Shown here piece by piece: positions 9,279-17,486 of a stretch of 64,000 nt of DNA (its first letter is position 1; each line of letters opens with the position of its first letter). The DNA comes from Nocardia sp. NBC_01730. GTDB lineage: Bacteria > Actinomycetota > Actinomycetes > Mycobacteriales > Mycobacteriaceae. Where the stretch lies: the NCBI RefSeq assembly GCF_035920445.1, contig NZ_CP109162.1:806001-870000 (forward strand), in the 5' to 3' direction. The position numbers were made by a program, and so were the translations under genes. The notes beneath the pieces are model-generated. The model saw nothing but the letters and a program-made list of their open reading frames with translations, did no database searches and was not told where the DNA came from.

Positions 9279-10343
9279 TCACCAGGCGGATGTGTCGCCG
9301 GTGTAGGCGGCGCGTAGAAGTTCTTCGAGGTCGGCGGCGTTGACGGGTCGCGGATTGGAGTCTGGAACGACGGGCAGGATCAACGCCACCGCCTCGGGAA
9401 TGCTGTCCTCGTGCAGGTCGTAGTCCTTCAGGGCGCGGGGGGCGTTCAGCGTGTCGCGGAGGGTGTTCAGACCAGAGATGGCCGTTGTGCTCCCGAAGGC
9501 GACGGCGATGCGGGACTCGGCCTCCGGTGCGGCGGGGGCATTGAAAGCGAGTACGTACGGTAGGACGGTGGCGTGGGTTTCGGCGTGTGGGAGGTTGTAC
9601 GCCCCGCCGAGGACGTGGCAGACCTTGTGGTGGAGGCCGGATCCGGCGGACGCGAATGCCACGGCCGACAGGTACGCCCCATAAAGTGCCTGTTCCCGCC
9701 CTGCCAGGTCGTTCGGATCGTTCTTCACCACCGGCAGCCCCGCGGCGAGCGAGCGAATGCCCTCGCCGGCGAGTGCGCGGTTGATCGGGTCCGCGCGCGG
9801 CGCCCACATCGAGTCGATGCAGTGCGCCACGGCGTTGAGCCCGGAGGCGGCCGACAAGTTCACCGGCAGCGACAGGGTCAGTGTCGCGTCGTAGATGACT
9901 GTCTCCGGTAACACCGAGTTGTCCACGCCGGTGGTTTTGCGGGCCGACTCGGTGATGCCCCACACATTGGTGGCCTCCGACCCGGCGTAGGTGGTGGGGA
10001 TTGCGACGATCGGCAGCCCGGTGGTCAGCGCGACCGCTTTGGCCAGACCCGTCGTCGACCCCCCGCCGATGCACACCAGCAGATCTATCCGGTGTTCGGT
10101 GGTGACCGCGCGGGCTCTGTCGGCGTTGGCGATCGGAACGTGGGGCGCCACATCGTCGTGATAGATGGCGACGTCGATCTTCCGCGTAATTTTCTGTGCC
10201 ACAGTGAGTTCGGAGCGTCCCGCTATCACCATGACCCGCTCGGCGCCGAGCCGATCCACCTCCGCCGCCAGATTGTCCGCAGCTCGCCCCGACCCGAACA
10301 GCACCCGCTGACCCAATGTGACGTGATCGAAAACCATGCTCAC
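9279..10343 (-). CDS. tsdD: Maleylacetate reductase (iron-type alcohol dehydrogenase family)
   Basis: 354 residues. N-terminal dinucleotide fold with [10 protein letters not shown] and the glycine-rich [13 protein letters not shown] (residues about 90-102). The conserved [17 protein letters not shown] and the helical metal-site domain with [23 protein letters not shown] and [11 protein letters not shown] are typical of maleylacetate reductases. These enzymes reduce maleylacetate to 3-oxoadipate with NADH, the last step before the beta-ketoadipate pathway. A GTG at 10343 and an ATG at 10337 are both possible starts; GAGGTG lies just before the ATG. It sits 15 nt after the transporter gene and 14 nt before the dioxygenase gene. 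Confidence 0.92.
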   Translation of the reverse strand: MSMVFDHVTLGQRVLFGSGRAADNLAAEVDRLGAERVMVIAGRSELTVAQKITRKIDVAIYHDDVAPHVPIANADRARAVTTEHRIDLLVCIGGGSTTGLAKAVALTTGLPIVAIPTTYAGSEATNVWGITESARKTTGVDNSVLPETVIYDATLTLSLPVNLSAASGLNAVAHCIDSMWAPRADPINRALAGEGIRSLAAGLPVVKNDPNDLAGREQALYGAYLSAVAFASAGSGLHHKVCHVLGGAYNLPHAETHATVLPYVLAFNAPAAPEAESRIAVAFGSTTAISGLNTLRDTLNAPRALKDYDLHEDSIPEAVALILPVVPDSNPRPVNAADLEELLRAAYTGDTSAW

Positions 10344-10358
10344 CTCAGTAGTCGCCTT

Positions 10359-11702
10359 TCAGTTGATCGCGGGTCGACTGGAGGCGGCGTCGAGAACCGC
10401 GCTCTGACCGGTTGCCGCGGCCCGATGCCCGACGATGCGCGGGACCGAGGCCGCCGCGGTGGCGCCGATCAGGCCGACAACAGCGAAAGTGTAGAAATTC
10501 CACTCCACCACGGTGGCATGCGCCAAGACGAAGGCGCCGAGCGTCGGGCCTACGATCGCCCCGAGCCGTCCTACCGACAACGCCCAGGCCAGCCCGCTAC
10601 TACGCAAGTCGTCGGGATACGTCGTGAGGATGAAGGCGTTACCGAGGATCTGAGAGCCGATGAAGCCGAACCCACTGATGAACATCAGCGCGAACAGCAG
10701 CGGAGTCGCTGGTCCCAGGCTCATCAAGACCAAGCTGACCGTGCCGACGAGGAAGGCCGACACCACAACCCGTTTCGGGCCGAGGGCGTCTGCGACCCGT
10801 CCCCCGACGATCACGCCGACGAAGACACCGGACCACATCGCCGCAGTTTGCAGCAACGCCGAGCCGAGGGAGTAACCGGCGGCCCGCATGATCGACGGCA
10901 GCCAGGCGCTGATCCCGAACACCAGCAGCAGGCCACAGAACGACATCGCCCAGAACAGCGCGGTCGATATTGCCCGCCCGCCGACGAGTAGTTCGCGCAC
11001 TCCGAACCAGCGGCTCGGGTCCGCGACCGAGCTGCCAGCCGCCGTGCCGACGACGGCCACCGATGCGCTAAGCCCGAATCGCTGTTCGATCATCGCGGCA
11101 ACCCCGAACTGGCCGCTCCTGCGCAGATGGAATGGGCTTTCGGGCAGCCGAACCAGCAGCGGAACCGCGATCAGCGCGGGCACTACCCCGATGACGTACA
11201 ACAAACGGAAGGACGATTCAGGCAAAAGCATTGCGCCCAAAAGCGGAGCGAGCATCGCGCCGGCGGCATATCCACTCATCATCAACGCGATGTGTCTGCT
11301 TCGTCGCCCTGGCACGCTGAGATCGGCGACGTAGGCGTTGAGGGTCGGCATAACTACACCCAGGCCGAGGCCGACGATGAGCCGACCAGCACTGAACCAG
11401 GTGGCGTCGACGGCGACCGTGGATACGAGCATGCCTGCCGAGAACAGGGCAGTACTGAAGATCAGTAGTCTACGGGGGCCGACACGGTGCACGATCGCCC
11501 CGGCAACACCGGCTCCGACCAGCATGCCGAGTCCGACCAGCGATCCGATATGACCTGCCTCGGACGGTCCGATGCCCAGCGAGGCGGTACCGATCAAAGA
11601 CGGGACGGTGACGCCGTACACCGATAGGTCGAATCCTTCGAGCATCGCCACGATCCAAGCGACAATCAGCATGCCGCCGGTCGAAGAGGGCTGTCGTTTC
11701 AT
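10359..11702 (-). CDS. tsdT: Major facilitator superfamily transporter for aromatic acids (AAHS type)
   Basis: 447 residues with about 12 membrane helices. Helix 1 carries EGFDLSVYGVTVPSL, the aromatic acid:H+ symporter variant of the DxxxYG motif, and the loop 2-3 motif reads HRVGPRRLLI. The middle loop and second half (GGRVADALGPKRVVV) repeat the family pattern. Position between the hydroxylase and maleylacetate reductase genes makes 2,6-dihydroxybenzoate (gamma-resorcylate) the likely substrate, as for the RHA1 TsdT transporter. Start ATG at 11702 with AGGAAA upstream; 10 nt separate it from the hydroxylase stop. Confidence 0.88.
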   Translation of the reverse strand: MKRQPSSTGGMLIVAWIVAMLEGFDLSVYGVTVPSLIGTASLGIGPSEAGHIGSLVGLGMLVGAGVAGAIVHRVGPRRLLIFSTALFSAGMLVSTVAVDATWFSAGRLIVGLGLGVVMPTLNAYVADLSVPGRRSRHIALMMSGYAAGAMLAPLLGAMLLPESSFRLLYVIGVVPALIAVPLLVRLPESPFHLRRSGQFGVAAMIEQRFGLSASVAVVGTAAGSSVADPSRWFGVRELLVGGRAISTALFWAMSFCGLLLVFGISAWLPSIMRAAGYSLGSALLQTAAMWSGVFVGVIVGGRVADALGPKRVVVSAFLVGTVSLVLMSLGPATPLLFALMFISGFGFIGSQILGNAFILTTYPDDLRSSGLAWALSVGRLGAIVGPTLGAFVLAHATVVEWNFYTFAVVGLIGATAAASVPRIVGHRAAATGQSAVLDAASSRPAIN

Positions 11703-11712
11703 GGTTATTTCC

Positions 11713-13239
11713 TCACATTCCGCCGGTCGGTACCAGCGATTCGGCCGGGCTCAGCGCTGACTCCAGCGTCTGCACCAGCGGCGAGATATCCGCGGCCGTC
11801 GGTGCCGTGCCGTAGATGTAGAAGTCCGGGCGCCAGAGCACCGCGGTGCAATCGTGCTCGTCGAACCAGGCGCCGTACCTGCCGTCGGTGTCGTGGATGT
11901 CGAAGCCGAGTGTGACGACCCGCAATCCGGTTTGTTCGGCTGGCTTCAGCGAACTCGGGTCGCCGCGTCGCCCGTCGACGAGTAGGACAAAGCCGGTTCC
12001 GACGATCTCGTCGAATCGGCCGGTCCGTTCCCCGGCGGTGACTGTCGCTTGCGGCATCAAATAGCCGGCCTGAGGGGTGCCGGTACGGAGGCCGGGACCG
12101 AGCCCGGGGAACCGGATCTTTTCCGGATCCTGCTTCGCGGCGCGCTGAGCGAGCAACCTGGCGTCGCGTTCGGCGGCGAGCCGCGGATCACGAACTGTCT
12201 GGATTCGTCCGAGTTCGATACCCTTCTCGATCACCGCGCGCACGTGCGGCTCGCGTTCACTCTGGTAGGAGTCCAGCAGCGCAGTGTCCGCACCGGAGAG
12301 GATCGCGTCCAGCTTGAACGCGATGTTCTGGGCGTCACGGATTCCGGAGCACATGCCCTGGCCGAGGAATGGAGGCATCTGGTGGGCCGCGTCGCCGGCA
12401 AGCAGTACCCGGTCGACACGCCAACGCCCGGTCACCAGCGACCGAAAGGTGTATGTGGCGGCGCGGATCAGTTCAGCCTGATCGGGTGCGAGGTAGGCAG
12501 CGACTCGCTGCCACACGGATGTCGGGTCCGTCTCGGTCGCGAAGGATTCCTCCGAGTCGAGCATGAAGCTGAAGCGGTGATGCTCGTGTCCGAGGGCGAT
12601 CACCGAGATCGGCTGGACCGGGTCGCACACCTGACGTGCCTTCGGTAGGGCGACGTCACTGGTCAGACGGAAGTCGCAGACCATCCAGGGTTCGGAGAAG
12701 CCGTAGTCCTCCTGCCCGATGCCGAGGAACTCGCGGGTGAAGCTGTTGCCTCCGTCGCAGGCGACGACGTAGCTCGCAGTGACCGGCGTGGCACCGTCCA
12801 GCGACAGCAGCACCTGGTCCGAAGACTGATCGATACCAGTGACCTGGGCGTTCATCTGAACGGTAACGTTGGGCATCGACCGGACGCACGCGTCGAGGGC
12901 GTCCTCGAGGTCGGGTTGGTACATCATGTACCACTCGGCCCACCCCTGTCGGCCGATCGCGGCGAAGGAGTGCTCGATCAGCAGTTCACCGGAGCCACTG
13001 CGCCATTCGTATCTGCTCTGCCGATGCATCTTCGGCTCGAGGGTGTGGGCGATCCCGAGGCGATCGAACGTGCGCATCGTCTCATCGTCGAAGATCGCGG
13101 CCCGCGGACGGTTGTAGAGGGTCGCGTAGCGCTCGAGCACCACCACCCGGCGCCCGGACCGTCCGAGTAGCGCGGCGGTGACCATACCCACCGGCCCGTA
13201 ACCGATCACGGCGACGTCGTAGTCGGCCTTGGTCGTCAT
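11713..13239 (-). CDS. tsdB: FAD-dependent aromatic hydroxylase, probable resorcinol 4-hydroxylase
   Basis: 508 residues of the class A flavoprotein monooxygenase (MhpA/PheA) family. It shows the N-terminal FAD-binding GYGPVGMVTAALLGRSG (residues about 12-28), the DG motif (YVVACDGGNSFTREFLGI) near residue 165, and the FAD ribityl motif RVLLAGDAAHQMPPFLGQG near residue 285. A C-terminal thioredoxin-like domain (residues about 380-508) closes the protein. The family adds oxygen ortho or para to a phenolic OH using NAD(P)H. Between a resorcylate decarboxylase and a hydroxyquinol dioxygenase, the expected reaction is resorcinol to hydroxyquinol, as reported for RHA1 TsdB. Alternative: another 3-hydroxyphenyl-type substrate. 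Starts at ATG 13239 after AAAGG. Confidence 0.88.
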   Translation of the reverse strand: MTTKADYDVAVIGYGPVGMVTAALLGRSGRRVVVLERYATLYNRPRAAIFDDETMRTFDRLGIAHTLEPKMHRQSRYEWRSGSGELLIEHSFAAIGRQGWAEWYMMYQPDLEDALDACVRSMPNVTVQMNAQVTGIDQSSDQVLLSLDGATPVTASYVVACDGGNSFTREFLGIGQEDYGFSEPWMVCDFRLTSDVALPKARQVCDPVQPISVIALGHEHHRFSFMLDSEESFATETDPTSVWQRVAAYLAPDQAELIRAATYTFRSLVTGRWRVDRVLLAGDAAHQMPPFLGQGMCSGIRDAQNIAFKLDAILSGADTALLDSYQSEREPHVRAVIEKGIELGRIQTVRDPRLAAERDARLLAQRAAKQDPEKIRFPGLGPGLRTGTPQAGYLMPQATVTAGERTGRFDEIVGTGFVLLVDGRRGDPSSLKPAEQTGLRVVTLGFDIHDTDGRYGAWFDEHDCTAVLWRPDFYIYGTAPTAADISPLVQTLESALSPAESLVPTGGM

Positions 13240-13259
13240 CGCTGATACCTTTCATGCCT

Positions 13260-14249
13260 TCAGACGAGGGCCGGCGCAAGCGCGGCAGTATCGAAGTGCA
13301 ACAGTCGTTCGGCGTTGAGATGGCCGATCTTTGCGCGGTCCGCGTCGCTGATCGGGGCGTCGCGGAGGAAGTCGGTCGCGGTCTTCATGGACTCGAACGG
13401 GTAGTCCGTGCCGAAAAGGATGTGATCGGGTCCGAGCGAGAGCAGAGCGGCCAACAGGGGCGGTGCCGAGCACACCCCACTTGTGGTGATGTAGAGGTTT
13501 TCCTTCAGATAGGCCGACGGCACGCCCTTGGCCAGTTCGATGCCGTGGTGAGCGTGGAAGCCCCAACGAGAATCCATCCGCCACAGGACGAACGGCAGCC
13601 CCTCACCCATGTGACCGAGCAGCAACTTCGCCTTCGGAAAGTCGTCGAAGACCCCGCCGAAGATCAACCGCAGGACGTGTGTGGCGGTGTCGATGCCCCA
13701 GCTCCACATCGGCCCGACAAGTGCGGGATGCCCGGTGAAGACGTGTGCGGTGTCGACGCCGTTGGCCGGGTGCAGGTAGAGCGGAACATCAAGGGCCTCT
13801 GCGCGTTCCCACACCACGCGCATCGTGGGGTCGTCGAGGTAGCGGCCCTGAGTATGTGCGTTGACCAGTGCTCCTTTGAGGCCGAGTTGGGTGACGGCCC
13901 GTTCGAGCTCCGCTGCCGCGGCCACCGGATCCAGTAGCGGCAGGGCGGCGAAACCCGCGAACCGGTCCGGGTGCTCGGCGATGACGCCGGCCAGGAAGTC
14001 GTTGACGATGATGGACTGGCGGACGGCGTTCGCCGTCTCGGCTTCGGCTTGGATGCCGGGGGAGTTGAGGGACAGCACCTGCATGTCGAGCCCGGCGGCG
14101 TCCATCTCCACGATCCGCTGCTCGGTGAGGTCGAGCAGCCGGCGAGATGCCTCGGCCCAGGCGCCGGGCTGAGCGATAGCGGCCGTCGAAGTGCCATACC
14201 CCACGAGTTCGGGTGTCACGAAGTGTTCTTCCAGCCCGATCAGTTTCAT
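13260..14249 (-). CDS. tsdA: Gamma-resorcylate (2,6-dihydroxybenzoate) decarboxylase, amidohydrolase superfamily
   Basis: 329 residues, the normal length for the non-oxidative decarboxylases of the ACMSD branch of amidohydrolases. Metal-binding residues are visible: EEHF at residues 7-10, His in LYLHPANG near 164, His in LLGHMGEGLPF near 218 and Asp in GTDYPFESM near 287. SWGIDTATHVLRLIFGGVFD is characteristic of gamma-resorcylate decarboxylase. It converts 2,6-dihydroxybenzoate to resorcinol and CO2. First gene of the operon, with a strong AAGGAG before ATG 14249, and divergent from an IclR regulator. A 2,3- or 2,6-dihydroxybenzoate preference cannot be separated by eye, but the neighbours favour the 2,6 isomer. 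Confidence 0.92.
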   Translation of the reverse strand: MKLIGLEEHFVTPELVGYGTSTAAIAQPGAWAEASRRLLDLTEQRIVEMDAAGLDMQVLSLNSPGIQAEAETANAVRQSIIVNDFLAGVIAEHPDRFAGFAALPLLDPVAAAAELERAVTQLGLKGALVNAHTQGRYLDDPTMRVVWERAEALDVPLYLHPANGVDTAHVFTGHPALVGPMWSWGIDTATHVLRLIFGGVFDDFPKAKLLLGHMGEGLPFVLWRMDSRWGFHAHHGIELAKGVPSAYLKENLYITTSGVCSAPPLLAALLSLGPDHILFGTDYPFESMKTATDFLRDAPISDADRAKIGHLNAERLLHFDTAALAPALV

Positions 14250-14457
14250 CTCGACTCCTTCATGGTGGTCGGGGTGGCCACCGGTGGTTGCTGACGTCTG
14301 GCTTGCGGCAGTCTTCGCGCTGTCCAGGCGGAGTACGGGTGCACGTCACCTTCAGCAACATTTATGGCGTGGATCACAGATCGTGACGGGATGAGTTAAA
14401 CATAGGGAAACTAAGTTCGCAATGGTGAATCTCTGCGGAGTCGCCTATGCTGCACCT
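14250..14457. promoter_or_regulatory. Divergent promoter region between tsdA and the IclR regulator
   Basis: A 208-bp intergenic region. On the regulator side, TATGCT at 14446-14451 ends 6 nt before GTG 14458, so a leaderless regulator transcript is likely. A locally AT-rich segment near 14395-14412 contains the direct repeat AAAC-ATAGGG-AAAC and is the best candidate for IclR-type regulator binding. No longer perfect palindrome was found. The operator assignment is inferred from position only. Confidence 0.45.
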
Positions 14458-15276
14458 GTGACAGTCGAGGATCGAGACGAGCAGAGGCAGGGCGCCGGAC
14501 GAAGCGGCATCCAATCCGTCGAGCTCGCGATGCGAGTACTCGAGGCCTTGTTCAGTGGTGGGGGCCCGATGAGTCTGTCAACGCTTGCGCAGGCGAGCGG
14601 AATGGCTCCCAGTAAGGTTCACCGATATTTGGTCAGCCTCGGCCGTGTGGGTCTGACATTTCAGGAATCCTCTTCAGGGCTCTATGACTTCGGCCCGGCG
14701 ATGCGTCGGCTCGGAGCCGAGTCCCTCCGGCGGACGAACGAAGTGGCCGTGACGAGCAGCCACGCCGAGGCCCTGCGTAATAACACCGGGCACTCGGTCA
14801 ACGTCGCGGTCTGGGGAGATCAAGGTCCGATAGTCGTGAGCTGGGCATACGGTACCCGCCCACTGCCGCTCACCGTCCGGGTCGGCGCGACGCTGCCGCT
14901 GCTGTCCTCCTCGGTAGGGCAGATTTTTCTCGCCTACCTCCCGGCATCGCTCACGCGTGCGTCGTGCGACCGCGAGTCGGCCACCACGCCCGGCTGGGAC
15001 GATCGGCGCGTTCTAGCCGCCCAGGCATCCATCCGTGATCAGGGTTACGCCGTCACTTCCGGCGGTGTCATTCCCGGCATAGTGTCCGTTGCCGCACCGG
15101 TGTTCGCCGCAGGAGATCCGATGCCGCTTGCGGTCTCGGTGGTGCTTCCCGCGATCGAGAGCACAGGTGAACACCTCGAGGAGCTGACACAGCAGCTACT
15201 CGACACAGCTACCGCGGCCTCGACCGATCTAGGCTACGACGGTGACAACAGGATCGATGACGTCGTCGGACAGTAG
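14458..15276 (+). CDS. tsdR: IclR family transcriptional regulator of the resorcylate operon
   Basis: 272 residues from GTG 14458. The N-terminal winged helix (residues about 17-75) contains LAMRVLEALFSGG and LAQASGMAPSKVHRYLVSLG. The effector domain follows with GHSVNVAVWGDQGPIVV, LPLLSSSVGQIFLAYLP and a region ending VVLPAIESTGE. The start is chosen at GTG because a -10 box lies 6 nt upstream (leaderless); an in-frame ATG at 14422 would add 12 residues without a ribosome site. Divergent placement next to tsdA, together with the known IclR-type TsdR in Rhodococcus, makes it the probable pathway regulator. Confidence 0.87.
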   Translation: MTVEDRDEQRQGAGRSGIQSVELAMRVLEALFSGGGPMSLSTLAQASGMAPSKVHRYLVSLGRVGLTFQESSSGLYDFGPAMRRLGAESLRRTNEVAVTSSHAEALRNNTGHSVNVAVWGDQGPIVVSWAYGTRPLPLTVRVGATLPLLSSSVGQIFLAYLPASLTRASCDRESATTPGWDDRRVLAAQASIRDQGYAVTSGGVIPGIVSVAAPVFAAGDPMPLAVSVVLPAIESTGEHLEELTQQLLDTATAASTDLGYDGDNRIDDVVGQ

Positions 15277-15493
15277 TGAGATCCGAGGCATAGCCTCCTC
15301 GCCACCATCGGCACAGTCCGGTTAGTTGACCACCGGTAACGAAAGCCCCACCGTTCTGGTCGGGTCGAACGGGCTGCGGCTGCTCCGTGTATCCGCCCGG
15401 TATGCGGGGAATAACTGCGCTCGGTATTCGGGACTCCGGGCCATACGGCCGCACCTGCCCGAATCCGGGCGCCCATGACCCTATTCTGCGAAT

Positions 15494-15907
15494 GTGACAA
15501 GGGAACCGGCGAGCTCGAAACCATCATTTCGGCGGCGCGTGCCGCTGCTGGCCGTCAGTGCTGTGCTGGCGGCGGGTGGGGCCGCCACCCGACCGTTCAG
15601 CTGGTCGGCAACTGCACTGGTAGTGGTGTCGGCGGCCGTGGTTTCGGCGCTGGCTTGGCGCGCGAGGCCAGAGCAGACTCCACGCACCGCCCGGCTGCGG
15701 CGCGGCGCGGCCGTCTGGTCGACGCTGCTGGTAGCGGCGACGGTGTGGGAGGTGTACGCATTTGCGCGGCAACCGGATTGGACACGGCCGAGCGACGAAC
15801 ACCCGACATTGTCGACGCTGCTCGATCCGGCACTCGAGCAGTGGCCGCTGCGATTCGCGGGATGGCTGGTGTGGCTGAGTGTCGGCTGGTGGCTGGTGTC
15901 GAGGTGA
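15494..15907 (+). CDS. Small hypothetical membrane protein
   Basis: 137 residues, not recognised. A basic N-terminus (SSKPSFRRRV) is followed by hydrophobic segments at about 17-35, 39-56, 71-88 and 118-135, so three to four membrane helices. Arg and Glu residues between helices 2 and 3 (AWRARPEQTPRTARLRRG) suggest a cytoplasmic loop. GTG start; TATTCT ends 6 nt before it, so the message is probably leaderless. The stop overlaps the next start as GTGA, and the pair forms an operon. No function is proposed. Confidence 0.7.
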   Translation: MTREPASSKPSFRRRVPLLAVSAVLAAGGAATRPFSWSATALVVVSAAVVSALAWRARPEQTPRTARLRRGAAVWSTLLVAATVWEVYAFARQPDWTRPSDEHPTLSTLLDPALEQWPLRFAGWLVWLSVGWWLVSR

Positions 15908-16104
15908 GCGATCGGGAGATCGTCGTCGTCGGGTTCGTGCTGGTGCTGGTGGCCACGATCGGCGCGGTCGCGGTTACGCATGTGCGCAGGGATCTGGTCG
16001 CGCCCGTGGGTGAAACGATCGGCTACCTCACCCGCACTCGGGCGGCGAGGATTGCCGCCGTGCTCATGTGGGCATGGCTCGGCTGGCACTTTCTCGCGCG
16101 GTAG
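15904..16104 (+). CDS. Small membrane protein, DUF6186-like
   Basis: 66 residues from GTG 15904, which overlaps the preceding stop by 4 nt. A helix at residues 6-26 (IVVVGFVLVLVATIGAVAVT), a polar stretch VRRDLVAPVGETIGYLTRT and a second helix ending WAWLGWHFLAR resemble short actinobacterial proteins of the DUF6186 group. Function is unknown. Translational coupling to the preceding membrane protein suggests that the two act together. Confidence 0.65.
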   Translation: MSDREIVVVGFVLVLVATIGAVAVTHVRRDLVAPVGETIGYLTRTRAARIAAVLMWAWLGWHFLAR

Positions 16105-16137
16105 GGGCCACTGCGACGGGATAGCACGGGATGTCCA

Positions 16138-16256
16138 TTGGCAGACCTCGTGCGGCGCACCCGCACCGTCTGCGGGCCTCATCTTGTCAGCGTCTTCGCG
16201 GTCGGGTCCATCGCGCTCGAGGACTATCGACACGGGCGCAGCGACGAGGATGAAGT
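16138..16256 (+). pseudogene. Nucleotidyltransferase-domain remnant
   Basis: About 40 codons read ADLVRRTRTVCGPHLVSVF followed by VGSIALEDYRHGRSDED. This is the helix-strand-GS(x9-11)D.D core of antibiotic nucleotidyltransferase (MNT/aminoglycoside adenylyltransferase-like) domains. The frame then runs antisense into the 3' end of the P450 gene and the rest of the family is missing, so only the nucleotide-binding start survives. The reading is a 5' fragment of a lost gene; a 40-residue match cannot exclude chance. Confidence 0.5.
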
Positions 16257-16258
16257 GG

Positions 16259-17479
16259 CTATCCGAACTCGATCGGCAAAGTGGCATACCCGTGCAGAAA
16301 GTTCGAATGCAGCGGTTGTGGTCTGCCCTTGGAGGCGACGGTTCGGGCCGAGCGCCGCATTTCGTCCAGCACGATGGCAATCTCCAAGCGGGCCAGGTGC
16401 GCTCCGACGCAAAAGTGCGGCCCGTACCCGAATGCCAGATGGGGATTGGGCTTTCGATCGAACAACACCGCATCGGGACAGGAGAAGCGGGTTTCGTCCC
16501 GGTTAGCGGAGACATTCCACATCGTGACGACTTCTCCCGCCGTGATCCGCGCGCCGTGTATCTCCACGTCGGTGTTCGCGACACGTCCGAAATGCATTGT
16601 GGGGGCGAAGCATCGGATGATCTCTTCGACCGCGGTGCCCAGGTCGTCGGCCTCCTTGAAGCGATCCCACAGTCGCGGGTCTTCGGCGAACGCGTGTACC
16701 GCGTTGATCATCGTCAGCCGGCTGGTCTCGTCGCCACCGAGAATGATGCTGTAGCAATTGGTGACGATCTGGTCGTCCGACAGCGGCGCATCCTCGAATT
16801 CCTCGCCGATCAACGCGGTGATCAGGCCGTTCGCCGGGTGCCGCCGCTGGGCTTCCACCTGGTCGAGCAGGCAGAGCAGTATCTCCTGGCGCGCTGCCGA
16901 AGCCGCCACAGCCGACTGCGCGGCGTCTGCGGAGCTGAGGGCCTGTTTGGTCGAAGAGACCAGCACGTCGTGTTCGCTGTCCGGAATGCCGAGCAGATCG
17001 CAGATGGTCCAGATCGGGATACGGGAGGCGATCTCTTCCGCGAAATCGAAACTGCCCGAACCCGGCCGCTCGGCCAGCAATCGCCTGGTGCGTTCCCGAA
17101 TGCGGGGTGCCAACGCGCGCACCGCGGTTCGTGTCAGCGCCGTTGTCATCAGCCGACGCAACCGGGTGTGCCGGGGTGGGTCCGTGACTGCGAGCATCTT
17201 GCCCGCCGCGTTGTCCCGGCCTGCCAGCAGGGTGAGCAGGACGTTGCCCCGTTGCGAGGTGAACCGTTTGCTGTCGCGGTAAACGGTCACCGCGGGGTCG
17301 TAGCCGCAGACCACCCAGAATCCGGGGTGGTCGGGCGCACTGTCGTGCCAGAAGATCGGCTGCCGACGGCGTCGGTCGCGCCAGAATTCGGCTATATCCG
17401 CTCGCAAGTGTGTCGTCGGTTCGGTGAGATCCCACACCTGCGCGTCGTCCTGGCTCGTCGACCGGATCGTCGCGGTCAT
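16259..17479 (-). CDS. Cytochrome P450, probable hydroxylase of a carrier-bound amino acid
   Basis: 406 residues, class I bacterial P450. The I-helix reads ILGGDETSRLTM near residue 245 (acid-Thr replaced by Glu-Thr-Ser), the ExxR is in VEEIIRCFAP, and the heme ligand Cys is in FGYGPHFCVGAHLAR near residue 355. It lies 7 nt downstream of an adenylation-carrier didomain gene, the same pairing as NovH/NovI and NikP1/NikQ, in which the P450 beta-hydroxylates an aminoacyl thioester on the carrier. That role is inferred from context. Redox partners are not adjacent; the ferredoxin at 40.9 kb belongs to another P450 operon. Last gene of the three-gene minus-strand operon. Confidence 0.9.
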   Translation of the reverse strand: MTATIRSTSQDDAQVWDLTEPTTHLRADIAEFWRDRRRRQPIFWHDSAPDHPGFWVVCGYDPAVTVYRDSKRFTSQRGNVLLTLLAGRDNAAGKMLAVTDPPRHTRLRRLMTTALTRTAVRALAPRIRERTRRLLAERPGSGSFDFAEEIASRIPIWTICDLLGIPDSEHDVLVSSTKQALSSADAAQSAVAASAARQEILLCLLDQVEAQRRHPANGLITALIGEEFEDAPLSDDQIVTNCYSIILGGDETSRLTMINAVHAFAEDPRLWDRFKEADDLGTAVEEIIRCFAPTMHFGRVANTDVEIHGARITAGEVVTMWNVSANRDETRFSCPDAVLFDRKPNPHLAFGYGPHFCVGAHLARLEIAIVLDEMRRSARTVASKGRPQPLHSNFLHGYATLPIEFG

Positions 17480-17486
17480 CCTCTCG

